64,000 bases of DNA from Paramyrothecium sp. XJ0827 (GCA_020881915.1 JAJFPB010000009.1:3100001-3164000); one strand, 5' to 3'. Numbered from the stretch's first letter, positions 48,901-60,696 are shown. A program made the numbers and translations. Notes: generated from the letters alone by a model not told the origin.

Positions 48901-49307
48901 TAGTCACAAATCATCATGCCCGAGTAGACTGCCGTCTCAGAACCCCGCAGACTCTCAATGGGGAGACCGGCATTCTCAAGTGCCTCGAAAACAGTTTCAA
49001 GAAGAATGCGAACTTGTGGGTCAAGCGAATTCGCTTCTGAGGGAGAGATGCCAAAGAACTGCGCATCGAATTGCTTGAAGGAATCATCTCCTGAGAGTAG
49101 GTAAGAAGTTCCCACGTTCGTATGCCCATGGTGCTGACTGTTCTTATGATAGAATCCTCGCAGGCTGAATCTGTGCTCGGGAATGTTGCGTGATACATCT
49201 TTAGGCTCAATCAGCAGTTTCCATAAGCTGGAAGGTGAATCTACGCCGCCGGGAAATCTGCAGGCGCTTCCGATAATGGCGATTGGTTCCTTGAATGCCA
49301 TTATCAC
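36955..49307 (-). CDS. Hybrid PKS-NRPS, highly reducing (KS-AT-DH-MT-ER0-KR-ACP-C-A-T-R)
   Basis: Eight exons join in phase: 49307-48451, 48393-47971, 47907-45884, 45783-42609, 42555-42467, 42408-40419, 40354-40002 and 39935-36955, giving about 3963 residues. Visible motifs are KS TACSSS, EAHGTGT and GHTEG; AT GQGAQW and GHSSGE; DH GHRLQN...FPASAY (about residue 965) and [17 protein letters not shown] (about 1400); a degenerate ER stretch; KR GLTGSLG, SS and SAYAAAN; ACP GIDS (about 2424); C SHLCMDG (about 2660) and [28 protein letters not shown] and HRTGD; T GGTSL (about 3575); R TGATGLLG and GYTATK. It should make a methylated polyketide fused to one amino acid, with its missing ER supplied in trans by the gene at 61550. 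A second ATG at 49301 is also possible. No break was found. Confidence 0.95.
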
Positions 49308-50041
49308 TTAGTTGGCGTATAACTTATCAGGTGAAAGAGATTTTCGGTGATGACGATCATACAGGAGAACTAGTTGGCCAATTTTCTCAAGTATGGAAGA
49401 GCAGGGGCTTCACTAATGGTCCTGCTAGATTATGTGCCCTCAGGAAGTCACCATTGGCTTATCCGGTGCGGAGTTGATGACTCTTTTCGGCTCGGAGTGC
49501 GACGTCACGGCATGGAGACGGAGCCCCATAATAGTGGAAAAGAGAAGGTGAGGCCGGCCACTCTACCCGCCCAGGAAGTCATTAACAGATGCCACGGAAG
49601 AGCCGTTCAAGAATCCTAGCTCGGTACCCTGCAAATCAGTGTCGTATCAATCGGAGATGAAGGCTCACCAGGAAGATTTTCGGCCACTACTTTAGTTAAC
49701 AGTGAAGTACCAATTGGCAGATTCCAGTTTAGAAAGTGACATTCGTAAAGTGATGTCGCAGGCCCTGTTGACAAAAAGACAATGGCACCGCACTCGTTGT
49801 TGAAGGTGGAAGGGTGTAAGGGTCAACGGATTGGGAGCCGCCAATGGACAATCTAGCCTCATGGTCGGTTTCGAAATGGTTCGGTGTGCCTGACTCAGCC
49901 CTGGGTCATTTCTCTTTAAATTCGCATTAATGCAGATGATTTTGTGAAGATGGGCATAAGCAAGGCCAGGGGAGAATGCAGCAAGGTTCACACAGTCACG
50001 ATATTGTGCCAAACATGAATTCAATACGAAGTATCTGTGAG
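49308..50041. promoter_or_regulatory. PKS-NRPS promoter region
   Basis: This is the 734 bp between the 3' end of the regulator gene and the PKS-NRPS start; both read on the minus strand. It contains GACGTCA at 49501-49507 (an ATF/CRE-like core) and several CGG triplets nearby that Zn2Cys6 proteins could use. No paired site was convincing. Confidence 0.4.
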
Positions 50042-51721
50042 TCATAGAAGCAGCTTGTCTACATTTTTAAAACATTTTCTCAATCCCTCGGGACCCCCTT
50101 CTCCATGCTCAGGGTTGCCACTGCGAAGTCCTTCTGCCTGAATCAGTAACTTGGCAGTTCGCAAGAGATTGCCCTCACCCAAAAGCCCGATACGATTACT
50201 CCTGTGAATGCTTACACCAACATTAGGAGGTAAACCCAACACGTCTTCGATGTCTCGAAACATTCGTTTGACTACTTTGACAAGTGCTGCAATGTGAAGT
50301 TGCTTGGAAACTAGACAGAAAAATGAGACATGCCAATGGAGCGATATAGCAGTGGACCTGACAAGACAAGGAAAACAACGCTTACCAATTTGACTTCCAT
50401 TGAAGTGTGTCCCGGTAATTTCAATTGAGCGGCCGTCACTACTTCCTGGTGCATCATCCATAAACCTTAGAATATGGCTGAACATTAGAATATGGATCCG
50501 AAGAAGGTTGATGTAGCATGTGATGATGTGCAAAAGAGCAGTTGATACTTTGGGAGAGCATGTCTGGCGTGCCAGGCCTTCGTCGTCCGAGGATCCATTT
50601 GCTAGAAGAATATCGTTGAAGATGGTTGCCGTGCTGTTTCCGAGTATGCTCTGCCTCGATTCTGACGAGGATGTGGACGGCGTAGGTGTTTCGTCATGAT
50701 TCTTTGGCTCGCTCATTGAAGATACTAACCTTAGCAGACTTTCAGTTGCCCATAGGGCCGAGTCTAGGGGGCTCAGGCCCGTTGCTCCATCTTGACTTCG
50801 TGGGATAATGAGAGTCTGAATCGTGACGCGCGTCGCGTCACCTGTCATCCGGTCCAGCTGTGTGATTAGATCCAGGCTTAGCTTCGTAAGCTGTTGGACA
50901 TGATTCTCCGGGTCATCGATACGCCGTGAATGATCCACTGTGCCTTGATCCAATGACAACCCCTCCGCACCGATGCCTGAGGGTTGAGGTTTCTTCCTTT
51001 CACTAAACGTGGCAGCCAGTGCAATGCCGGAATTGCTGGAATGCAGGCTTGGTGGACTGGCATCTGCTATGACCGAAGGAGAATCATCAGAATCATGGGG
51101 CTGTATCCAGTCCAAAAGTGGTGAACGGACCCAAGAATGTGGCATCTTATGTATCAGGCCGCTATGTGACCCTGCTACATCGTCCGCGGTATCGCTCAAA
51201 CTTCGCGTGCCTTCAGATGTAAATGCATCATCGAGCCATTGCTGATCGGAGAATGGCCCTTCTCCAAAGTAAGACACCTCCCCGAAGGGGAAGGGTGCAG
51301 AACTGCTGCCGGATTCACCTCGCTTTCCAAACTCCAGTCTATCGCCTGTATCCAAGCCAGGAAAGAACAGTGAAGAGTCCTCCACTAGCATTGATGCCGA
51401 CAGTTCGGCTTCGGATGTAGCTGAATCGCTGCCGTGATGGACCGGGACGTCGACATCCATTTCTGAAGGATCGGTAGCTTGCGACTCTACAGCTTGGTCA
51501 TTTGATGGGACATGGCGGGAGACTTTGGCTTGCTTCTCTTCAGTTCCTGATTGGAAAGTCTCAACCGAACAAGTGAATATTTGGAGTCCTGGCGGGGGCT
51601 TTGTCGTTACGCATCTTTTATTGGCATGGGCGCATCTACTGCACCGGCTTTGCTGATCAAGGCGCATGCAGCGTGCTTTTTGGGTGCGACACCGGTCACA
51701 AGCGAAACGGCGTGAGGACAT
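50042..51721 (-). CDS. Zn2Cys6 transcription factor, probable cluster regulator
   Basis: From ATG 51721 the protein opens with a binuclear zinc cluster CDRCRTQKARC...CSRCAHANKRC, spacing CX2CX6CX8CX2CX6C, starting at residue 7. Length is about 534 residues after removal of a probable 75-nt intron (50385-50311, GTAAGC...CTAG). That intron is in frame and without stops, so its retention would insert 25 residues. The middle is Ser/Pro/Asp-rich and acidic, as in activation domains. The C-terminal half carries QQLTKLSLDLITQL and a helical LLHIITCYINLLRIH segment that recall AflR-type cluster regulators. Its place just upstream of the PKS-NRPS makes it the likely pathway activator. An in-frame ATG at 51823 would add 34 residues before the finger. 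Confidence 0.88.
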   Translation of the reverse strand: MSSRRFACDRCRTQKARCMRLDQQSRCSRCAHANKRCVTTKPPPGLQIFTCSVETFQSGTEEKQAKVSRHVPSNDQAVESQATDPSEMDVDVPVHHGSDSATSEAELSASMLVEDSSLFFPGLDTGDRLEFGKRGESGSSSAPFPFGEVSYFGEGPFSDQQWLDDAFTSEGTRSLSDTADDVAGSHSGLIHKMPHSWVRSPLLDWIQPHDSDDSPSVIADASPPSLHSSNSGIALAATFSERKKPQPSGIGAEGLSLDQGTVDHSRRIDDPENHVQQLTKLSLDLITQLDRMTGDATRVTIQTLIIPRSQDGATGLSPLDSALWATESLLRLVSSMSEPKNHDETPTPSTSSSESRQSILGNSTATIFNDILLANGSSDDEGLARQTCSPKVSTALLHIITCYINLLRIHILMFSHILRFMDDAPGSSDGRSIEITGTHFNGSQIGKRCFPCLVRSTAISLHWHVSFFCLVSKQLHIAALVKVVKRMFRDIEDVLGLPPNVGVSIHRSNRIGLLGEGNLLRTAKLLIQAEGLRSGNPEHGEGGPEGLRKCFKNVDKLLL

Positions 51722-53597
51722 GTCCTGTAAACATGCACTGGTTGCCCGCTCAATGAGAATAGCCTGTTGGCTTGGTGGCGCCCACGGCTCACAAAAGCTT
51801 GTTTGGAAGGGATCCTTGCACAAATTTGTACAAACTCAGCAGATCAACATAGGTTCAGCCATGTGTTTTTGGTACTTGGCTTCATTCCAAGGTTGTCCTT
51901 TTAAAGAGGATTCAGCGTGCGCGCCTCCCGAATGTCAGGTCGCAGTCCCTACACAGGTGGGAGCTCACAACCAACGGACAGTTACCCTGCGTGGTTGCAA
52001 TTCTCTGCAAGCCCCGCTACTCCGGCTGGGCAAATGTTGGGTAAACCAATTCGAGGCGACTCGACCAACTTGGTCAAAAATGCTGCTGCAAAGCGCTCAC
52101 AATCTTCGTTGTCTAGGCAGACAAGTATGAGGCTCCTGGTGTGTGTGTCAAGGAGCAATGGCCCACGACAGTACATCTACAAACTGAGAAACCTTTGCAA
52201 GCGACGAGCCTTGACGACGAGGCCGCTGTATTGGGCTGTTCACTGTGAAAATGAATCTTGACAGCGGAACATCTCATCGGCGCGAGAACATTTGCTCTCA
52301 AGGCCTCCGATTATAGCACTACAGACGCCCTGTACCAACAGAGCCAACTTCGATAATAGATTTCTGCAACGCGACACCACGCTGGCCCCTGAAACAGACG
52401 GCTAGCCAAGCAACCACTCACAGGCGACAGATGGCGGCGACGCGGCCTCGGTGCGAGGAAATGTAACGTCATAATGGACTTTTGTGTTGACACACAAAAC
52501 CTGATTGCAGGCACACTGCAGCCAACTCCAGGTCTCATAGCCACTCTGTTGCTACGTTGCCGCCCGTCGCATGGAAAACAATGAATCGACAGACGCATGT
52601 CAAAAGACTACAGCGCAGCGATGGCGTCTTGTAAGCAGCAAGCAGTCTAGACTCATCTTCGTCCAGAAACGATTGCATGTGCCTGCTCGCCAAGTAGTGG
52701 GCTGTTGCATTGCAGAATTGAAGCTAGAATAGCACTCGTGCAATTTTTACACCTCTAAGACACACTTCGCTTATTTTTCAGGGATCAGTCTCCACTTCCA
52801 CATGAAGCAGGAAACACCAGGCTAGGTTAAGGGGGAAAACGACAAAGGGAAAGGAAAAGGGAAAAAGTTCTCATGGCGGCTATGGGCCAAAAAGCCCGGT
52901 TTGCATCAAACGCATCCGCAGAATGCTACACATTACTTTGCTGTTGCTTCCACTCCATCCCAATTGGGAGGTCCTTCCTTTAGCCGCTCAGCCTGACTGG
53001 CTTCTGCTTATGCACGATTCCAATCGTGCATAACGCTAGCAGGACTCGGCCCGCTTGTCCAATCATGAAGTCTGACTTACCACTTTAGCACAATAATGTC
53101 GACAATATTGCAACCTCGACGGAACAAGTGTGGTGTGACGACTCCTTTTACCCCGCTCTCCTTCAAATATTGCCTCGCCTCGCGAATGGTGTGAGCTCCG
53201 CGTTGACATCTCATCTCCCTGCCGGACAGCTCGCATAAGTAGGTAGCGTGCGTATCGAACGAAGGCAGGGCAGTGGTTGGGGGCCCACAATAGATATGGC
53301 AGGTCGCCTTGTCATTGATGTTGGACTCCAAGCATAAGCAACTTGTATAGGGTAAGGTGATGGGTCTGGTGTTCCTGCAACCCCATTATCCGAAGGCCAA
53401 GCATTGAACTCAAGACCTCGAGTAGCTAGGCCCACCACAGAATTGCCACATAGTACGCGATGAACATGACCTGGGTCCAATCACAGAAGCGAAACTAAAA
53501 GCATCATCACAAGAATTTGTTAAGCTTGCGTACGTCGATCTCCAACAATAACATTTCCCGAACTTTGATCGTTCTTGGTTGCCCCTGAGCGTGAAGA
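51722..53597. other. Intergenic, 1.9 kb, with purine tract and palindrome
   Basis: No gene was recognised; only short overlapping frames occur on both strands. It includes a purine-rich tract (52829-52867), a perfect 12-bp-arm palindrome (53008-53033), and the regulator's promoter. A half-site TCGTGCA of the palindrome also occurs at 52737-52743. Confidence 0.5.
53008..53033. promoter_or_regulatory. Perfect palindrome, 12-bp arms
   Basis: TTATGCACGATT, two C, then AATCGTGCATAA. It lies between the regulator and the membrane-protein gene of the cluster. It could be an operator for a dimeric regulator or a hairpin, but nothing shows which. Confidence 0.6.
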
Positions 53598-54849
53598 CTA
53601 TACGCTACGGTCGACATTAGTATCGGAACCATTGAAGCTGTAGGTGCCCAAAGGGATCTGATCGTTTCCACTTTCAATATTGACCCATTGAGATTGCTTC
53701 TTCTGCGGTCCCTCCATAGCCGCATCCGTGATTCTCGAAGATCTTCCTCTGAACGAGACGACTCCGAGGGCCATATTTCGGAAGATGATATTCAGCCTTG
53801 CAGCTACTGGCTTGAAAGTAATCACACAACAGCAAATTATGCTTAACCCCATCTGGGCAGTGGCCCAAGCTCCCATGATCTGCTGTTTGCCTTCGTTAAA
53901 GCAACCGATCAGCACCGTCGCTCCCTAGAGGGACGAGTGGCAGAAGAATGACGTACCAATAGTGACACCCGCCGCTAAGCCCGTGCCTATTTTGATGAAT
54001 CCAACACCGCCAGCACTAGACGAGAAGTGTCAGGTATGCTCGGTTGAAAACTGTCCATTTGACTTACAGGCCCCCAACGATGAAAATGATTGACAATTTC
54101 CATTTGGTCTCCGTACTTGTGTGAAGACTGCGCAGCATGATCACAGCTTGAATAGCCATTATGAAGTCGATAAGAGAGTTAACAGATTCGTTGATGGCTA
54201 GAAAAGGGCCATAGTTGATGCAATGGCCGTCAACATCAGGTCTCCAAAACTTATATATTGGCAAACACTGAAAGATGTTCACCAAGACGTTCTCGATCGT
54301 ATGGAATATCTGTAAAAGCCCAACGGCTTTGATCCAGAATGCATATTTCCGATTGATGCCGAAGATTCGGTGATAGAGGAAAAGGATGCTCAGCTTCGCG
54401 CATAGCTGGTTTAGTGGGAATGTGAGGCTGGCGATCCAAAGTGGCTACAGGGCAACGCAACAAAGTTAGCACGTTCTCTCGAAGTTTCCGTAGAGGTGCT
54501 CGAGGAAGGGTCTGGAGGACATACCAGATTGACAGCAGCAGGATCTCCGGCTATAAATTCTGGCCCACCAATTTCCTGAATGTTTTTGGCCACTGCCACG
54601 TTAGCGAATTGTGCGCAACCGTCCAGAAGTGGTGACGACAAATTGCGACTCACTCAAGCTAAGAAACGCAACCCAGAGAAGGAGGCAAATTAGTGCACCC
54701 AGAGCCAGCCAATCCTCCGTACCGATAGGTCGATTAGACAATCTCGAAGCCCAGAACCTGAGACCAGTGATAACAACGCTCAATGGTGTGAAGACAACCA
54801 CAATGGCAAAACCTGCCTGCAATGCTGGATCAGCGAAGAGTGCTGACAT
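53598..54849 (-). CDS. Rhodopsin-domain integral membrane protein in the cluster
   Basis: The exons are 54849-54654, 54592-54525, 54444-54068 and 54015-53957, then a final exon ending at TGA 53600-53598. The protein has seven-helix character: helix 1 with VVVFTPLSVVITGLRF, the family motif GTEDWLALGAL, PLWIASLTFPLNQLCAKLSILFLYHRIFG, ENVLVNIFQCLPIYKFW and a last helix GLSIICCCVITFKPVAARLNIIF. A polar tail of about 60 residues follows. PTH11-related proteins are receptors or unknown membrane proteins. Inside a metabolite cluster it could sense or protect against the product, which is only inference. The last junction needs a 36-nt intron (53956-53921); otherwise an in-frame TAG at 53927-53925 ends the protein early. 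Confidence 0.75.
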
Positions 54850-55598
54850 GGTTTCTGTGTGAAGGACACTCTGCTGTTGTTGGCGATACTGTCTGTGCTG
54901 TGATTATTGGAGAACCACAATCAGTCATTGCTTCTGCGCGAATCAACTTTAACTTCCGTGGGGCCTCGCTGAAGAAATCTGTGGTGATCTGGTGAGTTCA
55001 ACCCCCTGGGGCTGCAGGATCGATCAGGCGGACCGCACAAGCCCAGATCCTTCCAAGTAAGGTATCATTACAGCTCTTGGCTTCCATATCGTAGCAATCA
55101 AATGGTCCGAAATCAGGCACAACAAGGGCAGTGTCTTATGCGGCGGTCATGCGCCATTGGCGGACCACAACGATTTTCACGCTGGGCGACTACGACGCTA
55201 CCATTCAAATGGGAGCGTACAATGCTCTTCGCCCTGTCTCGATGCCTACCTTGGTCGTAATTGGGGGTGGCGGCTGGCAGACACAAGGTGCTGTCGCACT
55301 CCCAGCCGTTTCAGGTGGTATTCAGCTCAAGATCACGCCCTCAACCGGATTCCGCTTGCCATCTACGGACACGTACCCTTGCTGGCTCCACAAATGCATG
55401 CAATGTGAAGGTCAACCAACAATGACCACAAATAACCATCATAATCCACACTGCCTCTTGCACATTCTGTTTCTCGAAATAAATCTTTCCTCAATCGCCG
55501 TGCGGGTGAGTGCGAGATTTATGCGCGCTCATCCCTCCCACAATTCCTCGATCTTATCAGGCCTATCGTCTTCTCTGAGATCAAACACAAAAATTCAG
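54850..55598. promoter_or_regulatory. Divergent promoter region
   Basis: This is the shared upstream region of the membrane-protein gene (minus) and the P450 (plus). An open frame from about 55131 runs into the P450 first exon but has no family similarity upstream of 55599, so I treat it as untranslated. Confidence 0.5.
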
Positions 55599-57651
55599 AT
55601 GATGCGCGTTTTCGAGGACCTCTGGGGTCAGCTGCCTAGCCTGATCTTCCGCTGGCGTGTCGAGACTCTGTTGGGGGCTGTGAGTAACGTTCTTCTTCCT
55701 CTTGGTTTTCGTCGCCTCTTTTTTTACCCGGTCAAGGCTTCATATGGTGTTGACAGTGCGTCGACATAGATTACAGCATACGTGGTATCGCGCTTTTTCT
55801 ATCTGACCTACTTCCATCCAGCGTCAAAATTTCCCGGGCCGAGGCTCGCAGCAGTGTCTAATCTTTGGCTTTCATATCATCGGTATGTCAACAGCTGCTG
55901 CTCTACTCTAGTTCAATGGCTCAGAGTGACTCTACTCAAACAGATTCATGGGTAGGCACCCATGGGCCATCGAGAAGGCACTTGAACAATACGGTACGTA
56001 GTAAGCATTCAGCGTGACTGGTTGCAAATAAGTACTAATAATAGACCAGGCGACATAGTGCGTATCGCACCAAATGAGATTGTTTTCATCACCCCTCAAG
56101 CTGAATCTGGTGAGACATGAAAAACAGTCTTTGAGTTGTATTACAACTAAACTGAGCTTCCCTAATTACAGACATCTACACATCAAATACCAAGAACCTT
56201 GAGCATTTTACGAAGGTTGAGTCTGGTATTCCGCTCCCAGATGATGGTATTTCTTTCGAGAGAGATCCTGTCAAGCACAAACTTTTAGCCAAGAAACTTT
56301 CCGGAGCATGGAGCGCCAAATCGTTAAATACTCTGGAGCCCATCATGCATTCCTACATTGACTTATTCGTGAAAAAGTTGAAGGAAGAAGGGAGCAGAGA
56401 GGGTGGTATAGAACTTCAGACCGTGAGTTTAGTCTATACCTACCTTGTGTCACTAGAAAACAGCTGGCTGATATATACTAACCCGTGAAACTTGGCTAGT
56501 GGACTGACAGACTTGCCATGGATATGTCTGCAGAACTGGCCTACGGGCGCAAAATGCATCAGTTACAAAATAGTGAGGTTCTTTGGTGGATTTCTCATAA
56601 CTTCTAGTTTAGCTGACTCTGATTGTAGAGGAAAACTCCCCACTCTTGGAAACCTTCTGGCAATTAAATCTTTTCATTACCATCAATAGAATTGGCATTA
56701 AATTCCCTCTTCTCAGTCCCTTGAAGTGGTTTTTTATGCCATTCAATGTACTACTCAGCCATTTCAAGATTGAACGCCTCAATCGTGAGGCAGTCGAGGG
56801 CCGCGTCAGAAGCCGTCATGAGCCTCACCCTCTGGACCATTTCGACAAAATGCTTCCAGCAGAGGCGCCTGACCCTATTGGACGTGATAAAGTCCATCTG
56901 GAGATACTGGCTGGCCATCTTCTGGTGGGAGGGTTTGAGTCAGTCTCTAGCCAATACCATTGCGCCATAATGTTTCTGCTACTCCAACCCGAGTTGCTCA
57001 GCCATCTAGTTGAGGAAGTCAGGACGATATTCAAGCACTATGAGGACATTTCATCAGAATCTTTAGCTTCTCTATCTTACTTAAATGCTGTGCTGAATGA
57101 GACACTTCGATTAACGGTCAACGTGGCAGCAATCATTCCTCGTCAAAGCCCCGGTGCGAATGTTGATGGAAAGTACATTTCTAAAGGGGTACGTATAGAG
57201 CTGGTAATGAAAAGTGAACTGCTATAGACTAACATCGTTGGGTTTGCAGATTGTAGTGAACTTTGCGCATTTTGCCTTTACTCGCAGTCCGAGATACTTT
57301 CACGATGGCAGGTCGTTTCGACCACAGCGATGGCTTCCACGTAGCCATCCCTTGTATGACCCGGTGTTCAAGAATGACGCTACTGATTCCTTCTTTCCCT
57401 TTGGCCGCGGGCCAAGATCCGTGAGGAATTGCAATTCTCTCGGAATTATAACTACCGCTGACCAAAGACAGTGCATCGCAATGGCTCAAGGATGGCGACA
57501 GTTGAGGTTGTATCTAGCTAAAGTGGTATGGGCCTTGGATATCGACTTAGTACCGGGGCAGAATTTGGACTTTGAAAGGGACTACCGCTTGTACGCGATG
57601 TGGGAGAAGCCTGAACTTAGGGTACGGTTTCACGCAGCGAGCAATGAATAG
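55599..57651 (+). CDS. Cytochrome P450 of the PKS-NRPS cluster
   Basis: Nine exons join in phase: 55599-55679, 55770-55882, 55944-55993, 56050-56109, 56172-56422, 56500-56572, 56629-57188, 57250-57420 and 57472-57651, giving 512 residues. It has an N-terminal anchor followed by YFHPASKFPGPRLAAVSNLW, PWAIEKALEQYGDIVRIAPNE, ExxR as ETLR, FRPQRWLP and heme loop FGRGPRSC. It is an ER-membrane monooxygenase, likely oxidising the PKS-NRPS product. Two oddities: the I-helix reads GGFESVSSQ instead of AGxDT, and after the heme Cys the usual GRNL is absent (CIAMAQGW). The last intron (51 nt) is in frame and stop-free, so retention would place 17 residues before the Cys. The start could also be the next codon (ATG 55602). 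Confidence 0.88.
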
Positions 57652-58706
57652 GATCTAGTCCTTGAAGTCAGCTTATTCGAACTCTGGAGAGGAATTCAAG
57701 GGCCAATAGGTGTACCTCGATAATGTCAATTCCTGATAGGATACGCTTCATATCGCAGTTGCACCATAGGCGCACGTAGACATCTACTACAGGTTAAGAA
57801 TCCAACGAGGTCAACAATTTGAGAGCAATCATTGTCCATGTTCCCAACAGGAGCCTGATTACATATTCATAAACCATGCTAGCCTTTACAAAATCCCAAT
57901 CCAAGATCCCTTGCATTGCTCATGGGTAAACATAGTTCATTCCTAGGTAGGGCATCCGGGAAAGAGTGGCCGAGAGTCGGGGCGAGATAGCGTGAAAAAT
58001 CCCTTTGGTCAATCCGTGATGTGAATTATGTGACCGTTCCAGCTCAAATCTCAATGGTTGTAAGTGTATGGTTGTTATTTAATGCACAATGCTGCACATA
58101 GCAAAATGAGACCAAGATACTAAGAACTCAAATCCTCCTTGTGTGCAATAAGATAGGTATATTTTTGCCTTGTTGACCCGTGTCTACCTAGCTCTGGTAT
58201 CCCCTTCCCTTACCGTGAGGCTCGATGGTACCAAGGGTACCCAACAACTGTGTATTATGCTGGTTTAGAATTTCGAGCGCGCATCTTAGATCCTATTGAC
58301 TAAATCCTTGCTGACACATGTGGTGCATGTGCCAATGATCCCCACAGGTGGTACAGTTGGTGGAGAAGTAAATACTAAAGAGGCAACCGGAATCCACTGC
58401 CAAATATGGAAACGGAGGCCGACTACGCGATTTGGAGTAGGCCTCCAGACGGTACGACTTTACCGGAGTTGCTGCATGTTTCGAAGGGCACAAACAGACG
58501 CCCAATAATTTGTGTTAGAAAGAATATCAAAATCAATCATGAAGTTTGATGCTCTTCCCAGGCCAACCCTTGCGCACCGTGGAAAAGTCAATACTAGCAC
58601 CATTGCACCTTGTGACTTTTTTGGTGCAACGACTTAGCAAGCCTCGTACAAGAGGGCCCAGACGAAACAGTACGACCAGGCAGATTCCTTCAACAGCCAG
58701 GAGGAA
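57652..58706. other. Intergenic, 1.05 kb
   Basis: No gene or repeat was recognised. It holds the P450 3' UTR and the exporter promoter. Confidence 0.5.
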
Positions 58707-60696
58707 ATGCATTCGACAGACACGAAAAAGGACGAGCTTGTGCTCATGAAGCAGAATGGTACTGTTTCTTTACCCTCACAGGATGAGTATAGTAAGGACA
58801 ATGAAGCCACTGAGATGCCAGTCGCGGAGCTGCCGGATTTCAAACGTGGATTTCGTTTTTGGATTATCATTGCTGGTTTATCCGTAACATCGTTGCAAGG
58901 ATCGCTTGAAAATAGTGTCGTGGTAACGGCAGGACCTTTTATCGTCGACGACCTCGCCATGGGAGAAGAATACATCTGGATTACGAACGCCTTCTTTCTC
59001 TGTTGGTGAGTACCGCTCAACACATCACCTTTGTACTATTTTCATGGAACAGAATCGACAAGTGAATGTACCTAAGCTTACTCTTCTGACACAGTGCGGC
59101 CGTTCAGCCTTTGTATGGTCAATTGTGTAACATATTTGGCCGTCGCTGGCTTATGTTAGGTGCAACTGGTTTGTTCACTATAGGATCTGCGATATGCGGC
59201 GCAGCAATCAACAGCAGCATGTTGATAGCCGGTCGTGGCATTCAGGGAGCCGGCTCGGGCGGCATGGTCATGATCTCCAGTAAGTTCTCCGAGCGTACCT
59301 TTCGGTGTACAGGGTAAGGGAAATCAATTGCTGACAGGGCCTTGCAACAGGTGTAATTATTGGAGATTTAGTCCCCCTTCGTCAACGGGGTTACTACCTT
59401 GCAATTATAATGATATCATATACACTCGGCATGACAACAGGTCCAATCGTGGGGGGAGCTGTCGTTGATTCAAGCTCGTGGAGATGGGTAAGTAACCTAA
59501 GCACAATTCACTGCGTAGCCTTGTTCAAGGTCACGATCTAGCACCAAGATTTCGCACTCACATTATTGCAGGTCTTTTATCTGAACGTCCCTATCGGTGT
59601 AGTAGCACTAATTGTGCTTTTCTTCTCCCTTCATGTGAGCTACGACAAAGAAACAACACTCAAACAAAAGCTGAAACGGTTGGATTATGTTGGAAATGGC
59701 CTTCTCATGGCGAGCACCATTGCCATGCTCTATGCTCTAACATATGCCGGCCTTGAGAGCTCTTGGAGCAACTGGAAAACACTGGCGCCTCTCTGCCTGG
59801 GCGTATTTGGCTTGGTTCTGTTTGCCCTCTGGGAATCTCGAGGCTTCTCTCCCGAGCCTGTGATGCCACCGCGATTGTTTCGCCACCGAACCTCGAAGAT
59901 CATTGCGATCAATACATTTTTACACTGGATGCTGGCATATTGGGGCATGTATTTCTTGCCCCTTTATTTCCAAGTTGTGCTTCTGTTTTCGGCTCGGCGC
60001 ACTGGCGTTGCTCTCCTCCCAATGACCATTCTTTCGATACCCAGTTGTGCTATTGCAGCAGCTTTGGTTTCATATTGGGGACGCTTCAAGTGGCTTCTGA
60101 CGGCGGGGGAAGTGATCTTTACCCTTGGTTTGGGCTTGCTCTCCATGCAGTGGGAAGGAAGCTCGACAGCAGAGTGGGCGTCTTTCCAGTGTATCTGTGC
60201 AATTGGTGCAGGTATTGTTCTCGAAATACTGTTGCCTGGTTTTCAAGCACCAGTGGGCGAAGAAGACCAGGCCGCTGCCACTTCTACATGGGCTTTCATC
60301 CGAACTGTTGGGGGAATTTGGGGCGTTGCGGTGCCTGCCACAATCCTCAACAACCGTATCAAGGCCTTGGCATACAAAGTGTCAGACCCAACTGCGCGCG
60401 AGTTGCTTCGCGCAGGTGGTGCCTACCAACACGCATCTGCCAAATTTGTCGAGTCATTTCCTGAGCCTGCTATAAGCGAGATTCGTTTTATTTACAGAGA
60501 AGCCTTACGAACAATATTCCTTGTTGCAGTCGGCATTGGTGGCATGGCATGTCTACTTTTTCTTGTTCAGAAAGACATTCCATTGCGGCAGCACCTAGAA
60601 ACGAAGTACGGCTTGACTGAGGTGGAATCTCCAAAATCTGCGGGAAAGTTAGAGGAAAATACAAATGCTGGAAAAAGTGAAGGGTGCAGAGATTAG
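58707..60696 (+). CDS. MFS drug:H+ antiporter, probable product exporter
   Basis: Four exons join in phase: 58707-59005, 59095-59279, 59351-59487 and 59572-60696, giving 581 residues. About 14 hydrophobic helices follow a hydrophilic N-terminus of about 50 residues. Family motifs are [13 protein letters not shown] in helix 1, [11 protein letters not shown] (motif A) between helices 2 and 3, [11 protein letters not shown] (motif B), [11 protein letters not shown] (motif C), and [12 protein letters not shown]. This is the toxin-efflux (DHA2/14-spanner) type usual in fungal metabolite clusters. Its role would be plasma-membrane export of the product and self-protection. It reads in the same direction as the P450 and trans-ER, opposite to the PKS-NRPS. 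The frame is intact. Confidence 0.9.

Noticed and set aside
53330..53480. tRNA-like sequence on the minus strand (GGGCCTAGCTACTCGAGG...TTGAGTTCAATGC)
   Set aside because: A-box and B-box-like blocks are too close together and no cloverleaf could be drawn.
55131..55598. Upstream extension of the P450 first frame (about 156 residues)
   Set aside because: No P450 or other similarity; the P450 anchor starts at 55599, so the upstream part is probably leader or promoter.
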